Below, piece by piece: positions 29,094 to 39,600 of a stretch of 64,000 nt of DNA; position 1 is the first letter of the stretch, and each line of letters opens with the position of its first letter. A program made the translations under genes and the position numbers. Source of the DNA: an uncultured Clostridia bacterium (lineage in GTDB: Bacteria > Bacillota > Clostridia > Christensenellales > Aristaeellaceae); NCBI GenBank assembly GCA_947165425.1, contig CAMVAJ010000005.1, positions 1 to 64,000 on the forward strand. The letters are read 5' to 3'. The notes under the pieces were generated by a model. The model was given only the letters and a program-made list of their open reading frames with translations, did no database searches and was not told where the DNA came from.

Positions 29094-29776
29094 CCTTTAC
29101 GGATATTTTCAAATCGTCCTTTCTCGAGACAGGCGGCCTGATGCAGGGGCTCACCGTGCCTGTGCTGACCCGGGCGGTGATCTATATCCTGCTGTCGGTC
29201 GTCATCGGCTCGCTCCTGTATGTGCTTTACCGGAAAACCTACGCAGGCGTCGTCTACAGCCGGGCCGTCGCGGTCTCGATTCTGGGCATGACCGTGCTGA
29301 CCTGCGCCATCATCGTGACGATCCAGTCCAACACCGTGCTCTCCCTGGGCATGGTGGGCGCGCTGAGCATCGTCCGCTACCGCACGGCGGTGAAGGATCC
29401 GATGGATCTGCTCTACCTCTTTTGGGCGGTCGCGTCGGGCATCGCCACCGGCGCTGGCATGTTCCTGATCGCGCTCTTTGCCTTCATCGTCATGGCGGTG
29501 ATTCTGCTGGTACTGTCCCGCTCCCGCGGCCGGAGAGACGAACTGTATATCCTGCTGGTCCACTACACGGGCAGCGGCACGGAGGAGAAGATCCGCCGGG
29601 CCATCGGCACCCACCCCTATAAGATCAAATCCAAAACCCTGCGGAAAAACGACGTGGAGATGGCCGTCGAGGTGCGGGTGAAGAAGAACGACATGCGGTT
29701 TGTGGAAGCCCTGCGCGGCGACGAGGACATCAATGACTTGACCCTCGTGCAGTACAGCGGCGACTACATCGACTGA
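29081..29776 (+). CDS. DUF4956-family membrane protein
   Basis: TM protein with LGMVGALSIVRYRTAVKDPMDLLYLFWAVASGIATGAGMF; overlaps the VTC gene. Confidence 0.87.
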   Translation: METMTFTDIFKSSFLETGGLMQGLTVPVLTRAVIYILLSVVIGSLLYVLYRKTYAGVVYSRAVAVSILGMTVLTCAIIVTIQSNTVLSLGMVGALSIVRYRTAVKDPMDLLYLFWAVASGIATGAGMFLIALFAFIVMAVILLVLSRSRGRRDELYILLVHYTGSGTEEKIRRAIGTHPYKIKSKTLRKNDVEMAVEVRVKKNDMRFVEALRGDEDINDLTLVQYSGDYID

Positions 29777-29865
29777 TCCTCCCGGATTCGCGGGAGCTGC
29801 CGAAGACAGCTGTCCGTGTCCGTGGGATAAAGAGTCTGTCCAGCTTTTGAAAGGATTTGTGAGCT

Positions 29866-31281
29866 ATGAAGCTGAATGTCAAGCGCACCTGTCAGATCGG
29901 TTTCGCGTTCTTCGGGATCCTCCTGCTGTGGCAGGTGTACGACTCCTGGTGTCCGACCTTCCTGACCGATCTGTTTGCCCACCGACTGTACGGGATGACC
30001 TCGGCGGAGCTCAAGGCCAGCGCGCCGGAGAATATCCTGAACGTGCAGTGGCTGGTCGGCATCATCATGGCCTGCGACAATCTGGCGGCGCTGATCCTCC
30101 TGCCGATCTTCGGCGGTCTCTCCGACCGGACAAGGACCCCCATCGGGAAGCGGATGCCCTACATCCTCACGGGCACCTTTGTGGCCGCCGTCGCCTTCCC
30201 CTTCATTCCGCTGTTCTTCCACCAGAACAACATCGCCGGCATGATCGTCATGATGGGCATCGTCCTGGTTTTCATGATGATGTACCGCAATCCGGCCGTC
30301 TCCCTCATGCCCGATATCACGCCGAAGCCCCTGCGCGCCAGGGCCAACGGCATCATCAACATCATGGGCTACCTCGGCGGCGGCTTCGCCACCATTTTGG
30401 GCGTCTTCCTCAAGCTCAGCGATTACATCAATATCACAGACCGCAGCGCGAAGCTCTGGATCATCGAGATCCCCTTTGTGGTTGCGTCCGTGCTGATGGT
30501 GATCTCCGCGCTGGTCCTGTTCTTCACGGTCCGCGAGAACGAGATCGCTGAGGAGATGAAGGACGAGATGGCCGAGGGCGAGCGTCTGGCCGCCATCGAG
30601 AATCCCGTCACGGACGAGGGCCCCATGTCCCCCGCCAACCGGCGGATGCTGCTGGCGATCCTGCTGGCCGAGTTCCTCTGGTTCATGTCCGACAACGCCA
30701 TTGGCACCTACATCGGCAACTATGTCATCTACTACCTGAACGCCTCCTCCAGCGCCACGATGATCCTGACCCTGGGCGGCGGCCTCGCCTCGGCGGTCGG
30801 CTTCCTCATCGCCGGCGGCATCGCCGACCGCATCGGGCGGAAGTGGACCGTCACCTCGGGCCTCGCGATCGGCTTTGTCGCGATGCTGATCATGATATTC
30901 GTCCGCCCCACCGGCGCGGTGGTCGGCGAGCACGGCGAGTTCTCCTTCCCGGCGATTCTGTATGTGGTCTGGGCGCTCAAGGGCTTCGGCATGGCGCTGG
31001 TGCACAACTGCTCCTTCCCCATGGTCGTCGAGCTCTGCTCCTCGAAGAAGATCGGCCGCTTCACCGGCTATTACTACGCCGCCAGCATGTCGGCGCAGAC
31101 CGTCACGCCAGTGCTGCTGGGTCTGATCTTTATGCGGACCGGCGCCTGGGGCGCGCTGCCCGTCTACTCCTCCATCCTGACCGCGCTGAGCGCGCTGGTC
31201 TTCATCACCCTGGTCAAGAACATCAAGGCGCGCAAGGCCCCCAATCCCACAGGGCTTGAGGCGCTCGGGGAGGAGTGCTGA
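29866..31281 (+). CDS. MFS transporter (SLC45/glycoside-cation symporter-like)
   Basis: 12-TM pattern; GGLSDRTRTPIGKRMPYILTGTF. Confidence 0.88.
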   Translation: MKLNVKRTCQIGFAFFGILLLWQVYDSWCPTFLTDLFAHRLYGMTSAELKASAPENILNVQWLVGIIMACDNLAALILLPIFGGLSDRTRTPIGKRMPYILTGTFVAAVAFPFIPLFFHQNNIAGMIVMMGIVLVFMMMYRNPAVSLMPDITPKPLRARANGIINIMGYLGGGFATILGVFLKLSDYINITDRSAKLWIIEIPFVVASVLMVISALVLFFTVRENEIAEEMKDEMAEGERLAAIENPVTDEGPMSPANRRMLLAILLAEFLWFMSDNAIGTYIGNYVIYYLNASSSATMILTLGGGLASAVGFLIAGGIADRIGRKWTVTSGLAIGFVAMLIMIFVRPTGAVVGEHGEFSFPAILYVVWALKGFGMALVHNCSFPMVVELCSSKKIGRFTGYYYAASMSAQTVTPVLLGLIFMRTGAWGALPVYSSILTALSALVFITLVKNIKARKAPNPTGLEALGEEC

Positions 31282-31282
31282 G

Positions 31283-32029
31283 ATGAAAACCTACCAGGCC
31301 TCCGATTTTCGGGGCCGCTATTTCGCCCACCGCGGCCTGCACGACATCGCCCGCGGCATTCCGGAGAACTCTCTCCCCGCCTTCCGCGCCGCGGTGGCGA
31401 AGGGCTACGGGGTGGAGCTGGACGTGCAGCTCTCATCGGACGGCCGCGTCGTCGTCTTTCACGACGATACGCTGGACAGGGTCTGCGGCGTGCGAAGCCG
31501 CGTGATCAGCCACCCGCTCGCGGAGCTGCAGCAGATGCGGCTCCTGGGCACCGATGAGACGATCCCTCTGTTTAGCGACGTGCTGGACATCCTGCGCCAG
31601 GGCAGCGGGCCGCTGATCGTGGAGCTGAAAACCGGCCCACGCAACCAGGAGCTGTGTGAGAAGACACTGTCCTTCCTGCGAAACTATCCGGGCGTCTTCT
31701 GCATCGAGTCCTTCGACCCCCGGATCGTGCTGTGGTTCCGGAAGCACGCGCCGGAGATCTTCCGCGGTCAGCTCGCCCAGCCTTACGAGGGCTACGCCGG
31801 TCTCTTGCCCGCCCCCGTCGCGTTTCTCCTGTCCGGGTGCCGGCTCTCGTTCCTGAACAAACCGGACTTCATTGCCTACCGGATCGGCAGGCGGCCCAGC
31901 AGGGTACTGCGCAAGCGTTCCAGAGGCGTCCTGCTTTTCGGCTGGACATCCAAGGACGCCGAGCATGACGCCGCGGACAACGACGCGGTCATCTTCGAGG
32001 CGTGTACGCCGCCGGTAAAGTACGCCTGA
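31283..32029 (+). CDS. glycerophosphodiester phosphodiesterase family protein
   Basis: FAHRGLHDIARGIPENSLPAFRAAVAKGYGVELDVQLSSDGRVVVFHDDTLDRVCG. Confidence 0.93.
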   Translation: MKTYQASDFRGRYFAHRGLHDIARGIPENSLPAFRAAVAKGYGVELDVQLSSDGRVVVFHDDTLDRVCGVRSRVISHPLAELQQMRLLGTDETIPLFSDVLDILRQGSGPLIVELKTGPRNQELCEKTLSFLRNYPGVFCIESFDPRIVLWFRKHAPEIFRGQLAQPYEGYAGLLPAPVAFLLSGCRLSFLNKPDFIAYRIGRRPSRVLRKRSRGVLLFGWTSKDAEHDAADNDAVIFEACTPPVKYA

Positions 32030-32054
32030 GTCCTTCCCTCCGTTCCCGTTCTCC

Positions 32055-32089
32055 AAGTCCCGAAGTTTGAAACGCCTCGGGGCTTTTTT
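32055..32089 (+). terminator. Rho-independent terminator
   Basis: AAGTCCCGA/TCGGGGCTT stem, T-rich tail. Confidence 0.8.
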
Positions 32090-32160
32090 GTCCGGATTAT
32101 CCATATCACAGAATTTACAGTTCGTTCTCATTTTTAATGTCAGTTTCAGGCTAGAGCAAA

Positions 32161-32188
32161 TTGACATATGTTTTTTTTTGTTTATAAT
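32161..32188 (+). promoter_or_regulatory. sigma-A-type promoter of surface-protein locus
   Basis: TTGACA-16 bp-TATAAT. Confidence 0.85.
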
Positions 32189-32396
32189 ATAGTTGTTGAA
32201 GTGAACACAAAAATAGGCCTGCTTCAACATCACAATGTTTTGTAATATCCATATCGGATGCCGTGATAAAACGCGTAAGTGATAAAAGAAGAAACCAGGT
32301 TGCATATGTAACCAGCCATGCAACTTCCGTCTGGTATGATCAGGCTGTAAGCTAACCCTGGTCTGCCGCGGCTGAAGTGAAAAGGAGCGATGGCAT

Positions 32397-33599
32397 ATGA
32401 AAAAGACCACGCTGGGACTGCTGGTCTTCCTGATCCTGCTGATGGCGAGTATACTCGCCTTCGCAGAGGAGGCCGGGTCCGTCGTAATGGAAGAACCCAT
32501 TTTAACCGAAACCCAGGAGGAAATCGCCGCCACGCCGGAGACTGCTTCGGCGGAGGCTGAATTGTCGTACCCTTCTCAGAGCGAGACACCTGCCCCCTCC
32601 GCCGGTGCTGCCGCCGCGCAGGCCGATATCGTTGAGGAACCCGCCGAGGTGGTCATCGAGGAGACCATCGTCGAAGAGATCGTTGTGGTCTGGGAGCCTA
32701 TGGCGGAACAGAGCACCGCCCCGGCGGAGGAGCCGGAGGCTGAAAGCACGGAGACTCAGGAACCCGAGGAATCAACATCTACTCAGGATGAGAGCAAGGA
32801 AGGCATTCAGAAACCCGAAGCCTTTACCGCCAATGTAACCGTTGAAGTACTCCCGGAGAGCGAGCTGGTTGAACAAACCGTCTTCCAGATGAAAGCGCAC
32901 ATTGCGCAGGCCAGCGGCGCCTACACCCTCCGCTGGGAGCAGCACGATCCGCTGACCGACAAACCCGACGAAGACCCTGTCTGGAAAAAGCTCGGCACGG
33001 AGCCGACCCTGGAACTGACCGCGGAGCTGCGTCTCAACGCGCTGGACTTCCGTCTGGTCGTCACCGGCGCGGACGGCACGGAGCTGACCGTCGCCATCCC
33101 TCATCTGAACGTACAGCCCCTGCCGATCAAGGAGACTGTGGCTGAGACCGAGACTGAGACTGAACCTGAATTCGAATCCAAACCCGAAGAAGAAACGATT
33201 CCCGAGTCTGGGACGGAGGCTGACGAGCCCGCGACCCAGGCTGTCGAATCCGACGAGACGATTGAGCCCGTCGAGACGGTTGAAGCCGTCGAGGAGACGG
33301 AGATTGAGGTCGTCGAGGAGGAGCCGGTCGAGGCCGCCGAGACCGCTGAAACGCCCGCGCGGGAGCCCCGCAGGGTCACCGTGCGCAGCTCGCTGGGAAA
33401 CAGCATCGTCTGCGGCGCGCCGATCCGGCTGACCGCGGAGCTGCAGGGTTTCGACCATGATGAGGAAGTCACCGTCATCTGGGAGATCGACGACGGCGCC
33501 GGCTGGCGCGAGGCCGCGACCGGCGAAACCTTTGAATACACCGCCAGCCTCGAGACCCTGAGCTGGAACATCCGGGCGCGGGTGCTCTACACGCCCTGA
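32397..33599 (+). CDS. secreted acidic Glu/Thr-Pro-rich protein with Ig-like segments
   Basis: Signal peptide MKKTTLGLLVFLILLMASILAFAEE; long E/T/P-rich low-complexity tracts; two segments with W-containing Ig-like pattern. Confidence 0.7.
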   Translation: MKKTTLGLLVFLILLMASILAFAEEAGSVVMEEPILTETQEEIAATPETASAEAELSYPSQSETPAPSAGAAAAQADIVEEPAEVVIEETIVEEIVVVWEPMAEQSTAPAEEPEAESTETQEPEESTSTQDESKEGIQKPEAFTANVTVEVLPESELVEQTVFQMKAHIAQASGAYTLRWEQHDPLTDKPDEDPVWKKLGTEPTLELTAELRLNALDFRLVVTGADGTELTVAIPHLNVQPLPIKETVAETETETEPEFESKPEEETIPESGTEADEPATQAVESDETIEPVETVEAVEETEIEVVEEEPVEAAETAETPAREPRRVTVRSSLGNSIVCGAPIRLTAELQGFDHDEEVTVIWEIDDGAGWREAATGETFEYTASLETLSWNIRARVLYTP

Positions 33600-33673
33600 C
33601 GCGCACCCGGCGTGATCCCCCGATTTCATCAAGCCCAAGTGATTCAGAATGAAGACACGTCCTCAGACTTGAG

Positions 33674-36600
33674 GTGAAAATAATGAAGAGATTGACTGCC
33701 CTTGTCCTGGCATTCCTGATGCTGGCGCAGCTATGGCCCGGCGTCGGTTTTGCTGCGGACAACGCTTCAGAGGACAGACATGAAGTTGTGTCTGAGCAGC
33801 TCGACACGCCCGTATATCACACCGTCACCTTTATGGCGGACGGAGAACTCGTCTCCGCCATCTTTGTCGCCGACGGCACCGAGATCGGCGAGCTGCCCGC
33901 CGCGCCGGAGCGCAGCGGGAAGGCCTTTATCGGCTCGCACGGGGGAACGACGCCCTCCGCCGCAGCCGTGACCACCGGCTCCCGGCCGGGGGAGGCCGTC
34001 TACACCACCCTTGACAGCGAGCTCGAGGCCAAGAAGCAGAGCGCCAACTACCGCTATCAGGATACCGGCTCCTACGCGTCGGTGGAAATCTTCGGCAACC
34101 ACAAGAAGAACCAGAAGCCCAGCGCCTCCCGTAACCTTGCGGCCCTCGCCGGGAAGAACGGCGACGCCTGGTCCGTCGCGAACATCAAGAACAATACCGA
34201 CCTGACCGCCACCGCGGTCGTCCTTGCACTGCCGGAAAACGGCGCCCTCTCCGCCTACTCGGTGAAGAACGGCAAGCTGAACGCGCTCCTGGCCTCGAAC
34301 CTCGCCCTGGGCGACCGTGTTACGATCCCCCTCTCCATGAAGGGCGATACGGGCCTCGCGCTGGTCGTGGAGGACGGAACCGACGACGATGACGCGCAGG
34401 AGATCGAGGGCGCGCTCTACGCCAACGAGGACCTCTACCTCACCGGCAAGATCCCCGGCAACGGCGTGATCGAAGTCATCCCCGCGACGGTGTCCATCGA
34501 CGGCGAGGAGCTGGTCGCGGCCTACGACATCAACATCTACGCCAACGCCAACCAGCAGCGGAAGGGCAAGACCTGGCAGCCCGCCGGGAAAAAGGTGCAG
34601 GTCCACTGGCGCGACGACGCCTTCACCGGCGAGATGAACGTCTACCACATGAACGGCGAGACGGCTGAGTTTGTCTCCACCGTGGAGGCGGATGAGAACG
34701 GCTGGGTCGTTTTCGAGGCGGAGAGCTTCTCGGTCTACGCCTTCACCCACTCCATCGAAAAGACCGTCACCATCGGTGGCGCGACCTACCGCATCACCGT
34801 GACCTATGACAGCAAGGCCGGCATCCCCGACGGCGCGGAGATCGAGGCCAGCGAGGCCCCGGTCGACGAGGCGTACCTCGCCCGCCTGACGGAGACCGCC
34901 GCGGCCCTGAGCGTCGAGCTCTCCTCCATCACCTACTCCAAGCTCCTGGACATCTCCATCGTCAAGGACGGCGTCGAGATCGAGCCGAAGACGCCCGTGG
35001 ACGTGAAGGTGGAGCTGCTGGACGCCGAGAGCGTCACCGATCTGCGCGTGGTCCACTTCGGCGACACCACCGAGGAGCTGGCCGCCCAGACCCAGGGCAG
35101 CACCGTCACCTTCGAGACCGACGGCTTCTCCCTGTTCTCTCTGGCCGACTTCTCCCTCACCGATCGCATCTACAACGCCATCTTCGGCGACCGCAGGCTC
35201 TACGAGAACGACGACATCATCCTCTCCGGCCGGATGCCCATGCTCGGCTCCGTCGTGGCTGAGCCCGCGCAGGTCGAGATCGAGGGCCAGAACGTCCTCG
35301 TCGCCTACGACATCAAGATCTACGCCAACGCCCTCATGAAGCTCCTCGGCATCGCCTGGCAGCCCAGCGGCAATTATATCCATGTGACCGTGAAGAGCAG
35401 CGCCCTCGAGGACGGCAAGACCCTCTCCGTCTACCACATGCAGGACGCCGCCAGCGAGCCGGAGTTCATCGCCGAGGTCGAAGCCCAGAATTCGTCGGTC
35501 ACGTTCGACGCGAAGGAGTTCTCGATTTATCCGATTGGCGAAGCCACGGAAGACAAGCGTATCGGCTATGAGTTCTGGTATAACGACGGAACGCAGAACG
35601 TGCTGCTGAACACGCAGTATTTCCGTTACAAAGATTTACACCCAACTGCCACGCTGACGCTGAACGAGCCTTCTCTGCCCGGTGTTGATGGGACCACCTG
35701 GGAGCGTATCTTCCGCGGTTGGAGCAAAACCTCTACGAATGACGCAGACGCGAATCTGGTAAACATTGAGGCGCTCCGCAGTGAGCTTCAGGACCTGCCG
35801 GAATCGGCTTTTGACGAATCCGTTGTTAAGATCTACGCCAACCTCAAAAACGTATACTATGTCACCTATGTGGACATCAACCCGAACAACATTCTGGCAA
35901 CGGAAATCGTCCCGGTAGCAGAGTCAGGTAGCACAACCTTTACAGTAAAACCGGCAAGCGAGCTGCGCCCAACTATCGATTCCGAGACAGTGTTAGAGGG
36001 TTGGTATGACATCAACAATTCGGAAACTGTCTATGACCCAGGGCAAGCAAATGTTGTTTTGAACAGCAGTCTAACGCTCTATCCCAAGGTCGAGGGCGGC
36101 AACTGGCTGATCTTCAACGATAACGATCCTGTTTGGGATGTCGAAAAACAGGCTTATGTCAGCGGCGGCGCAAGCTTCACCCCCCCTGTCTTCTATCTGA
36201 ATCACGAGACAGAACAGCCGGCAGACCCGACCTGGACAGGCTACGAGTTCGGCGGCTGGTACACCGACGCCGAATGCACCACCCCGTTTGTGTTCGGCGG
36301 CACGCTGACACATGATACCACAGTTTACGCAAAGTGGATCCCCAGCGCATCGCAGTATCGCGTGGTCTACTGGAAGCAGCGCACAACTGATGCTGTAGAT
36401 GCAACGGACGAAGAAAAGACCTATGACTATGCTGGTAGCCGCTTGGTAAATACGAACGTAAATACAGGCGATGTCATAGAGATTAATGAAAATGATACTA
36501 AAGTTTACGGCATCGGTGGTTCCTCTAACGAAGTAGGACAGCAATTCTTCATCTATAATAGTAATAACACGGATCAAAGCATCGTTGTAAAGGCAGACGG

Positions 36601-39600
36601 AAGTTCTGTGCTGAATGTATACTATGACCGCAAAGTAATATCTTTCAATTTTGATGCGAATTATCCATATCAGTACTACGAAACAACTGATTCCACGGGT
36701 GAATTGTATGGAATTATAGATGGAGAATATACCAGAGTGTATCCCGATGGTAATGGTGGGTACGAAACAAGAGTCACAACAACGCGAACCGAGACTGTTA
36801 CACACAATTACAATGGTGATAGATACAATACAACAACAAGCAATAATACAAATCCGCAGCAATATGGAGTATATAACAATTCTATTGTAAATCTGTATTA
36901 TCACACCAACAATGGAGGTCATTGGTCAAGAAAAGCATCCCATAGTAATAGTATTAATAATGACCAACGCTATACTTATACACGTTATGTGAAAAATGCG
37001 AACGGATCATACGGTTTTGTAAATGGAAATATGATCTGGCTCGATTCATCGGGCAACTATACCACAACAGAAACCATAACACAGACAACAGTTATTCCCT
37101 ATTCCGGCAAAGTATATAAGTACACAAACCTCCATACAATTAAAGGTTTATATGGAAAAACATTAGATTCAGGAGATTGGCCAAATCCAGGACAAGGCAA
37201 AGTATGGTATTATGGTGGTTATACCTTCCCGCTTGCCTTAACAACTTATGATCCGTTATCCGCCTATAATGGTAATAATCCAAACAGTTTTACCGACACA
37301 ATAATTAGTTTTAGTACCAGTAATTCTTCGTCCGGAAACACGCTTTATGTGTATGGTCAAACAGTAGATGGAGAATGGATTTATACAACTGAAAACTTGA
37401 TATCTACTGCTAAAATTGGTAGTTATAGTAATTGGTATCCCACTGAAACATTTTATGGTTTCACGATTCACTCCTATCAAACAGGTAATAGCATCAATAC
37501 ATATGGAAACTGGACTCCAGTCACAACTTCAGGCAGGATTTCATATTGGGACGAAAACATTTATCTTCGCTATTCCCGTAACATTCATACCCTGACATTT
37601 TATCCCAACAACAGTGCAAATGAACATATCGAGTATTCTTTGCGATACGGTGCTTCTTTAGCTGATTATGCTAATCAAAGTGAAGGACTACGCCCCGGAT
37701 TTTACTTCCAGGGTTGGTATGCTGATCCGAGCTGTTCAACTCCCTTCGACTTCAACCAGACCATGCCTGACAACAATATAGCTGTCTACGGCAAATGGGC
37801 GCTTCGCCGTGTCCGTGTGGTGGTCGAGCCAGGTGCGAACAATGTCTATATGGGCAGCCAGGCCAGGACCTTCCGTGTGGACTATGACGAACGTATCGAC
37901 GGCGGTTTGATGGAAACCGCACAGCGAGCCGGTTACATACTGGAGGGCTGGTATACTGATCCAGAATTTCAACACCCTTTCAAGTTTTCAAGCCCAATCA
38001 ATGACTTGACAAGCGATGTACGTTGGGACTATCAGACCAATCCCACCTATGCCGCTCAGCGCGAGCTCTATGGAGACAACACCGAGAATTATGAGAACGT
38101 CCGCGGCATCCTGCACCTGTACGCCAAATGGATTCCCGACACTAGCAGCCAGGGCATCAACGTGGTTTATGATCCGGGCGCTGCTTCGATCTACGATTCC
38201 ATGGGCAATCCGCTGACCTCGGTCCCAATTGACCCGCACATGTACGGTTTTGACGGCACTGCGACCACCCGTGAAGCCCCTTCCAACTATAGCGACCTGT
38301 ATACTTTCAAGTATTGGGAAGCAACGCTGGCCGATGGAACCACAAAGATTTTCCATCCCAGCGATCCCATTACACTAAGCGAGTTGAAAGCCGAAGATCC
38401 CATTCTTGATGAAAACGGCGAAGAACTGCGCCACACCGTTTACCTGCGCGCCGTCTATGACATGACCGGCGACCCGAACCGCCAGACTCACATCACCTAT
38501 GACGGCAATACCTTCACGGAAGATTTGTACATTGGCGGTTCGACAGAGTTGAAGGGCAAAACTGCCGATGGCACAGAGCGCTATACCATCACGCTGGATA
38601 AGGAAGTCAATCAGACGATCAAGTTGCCCGGAACGGATGATTTCTATCTGGACGGCTGGGAACTGGTTGGCTGGTCCTTCACAAAAGGAAACTTCGCCGC
38701 GCAGGAGGCCGGTGCGGCCGCAGATCCATTAGCACCCAACCTCTTGCCTGAACAGGAAGTCGCCGCTGACAACCTGATCAAGAGTGACCTGAACGATGAG
38801 GAGAATACTCTATACGCCAGGTGGAAGCCGAAGAAGTACACCGTGAAGGTCCAACAGGTGATCGAGAGCGGCGTGCCGGTGAACAGCTTCAATTACGTCT
38901 ATAAGACCGGCGTGGAGAACCAGTTGGACAGCGTAAGCCAGCAAACACAGACGCTGACCAACAATACTTCCTTCACCGTCGAGGATCTGGAGTACTACAA
39001 CCGCGTCGGCCATGTGATGCAGATCGCCACGCCCACCATCCCGGACGATGCCATCTACGATGTTCGTGTCAACGCTGTTGTGACCCACGACGACGGTACA
39101 CACGAAACTTTGAACCTCACCTCGCTGGGCAATTATCCAGTGCTGGGCGATGTGGTCATCACCTACACCTACTCGCTGAAGGTGCCAGTCAAACTCCGAA
39201 AACTGGACTTTACCAACAAAACCAACACAGGACGTTTGACCGGTGCGGCTTTCGTTCTGACGCCTGTGGAGTTCAACAGCGAGACCAACCACTGGGAGAA
39301 CGCCGGAACCGGTAAAACTTGGACTATGTCTGAGTGGGAAGAAACAAAGTATTTCCAGGAGGGCACGTACCGAATTACCGAGACAACAGCTCCGACAGAT
39401 TATGCTCTCATCGGCACAGAACTGTACCTGACGATTCAAGAGACCGGCAAGTTCAGCCTGTTCGCAGCCAACGGTACGGACATCAACGCGAATATCGCCG
39501 AGCTGGACAGCAGCACCGGCAGAATTCTGACGGTCTACGACAAGCCCATTCGGACGGTCAAGCTGAAAAAGGTGGTTGCAAACGAAGCCGAGCCTGCTAC

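Noticed and set aside
32190-32396. c-di-GMP-I/II riboswitch in the pilus leader
   Set aside because: The conserved GEMM core sequences were not found; kept only as an unclassified structured leader.
36071-36922. 283-aa minus-strand hydrophobic ORF
   Set aside because: Antisense to the Thr/Asn/Tyr-rich adhesin segment; apparent hydrophobicity follows from that composition.
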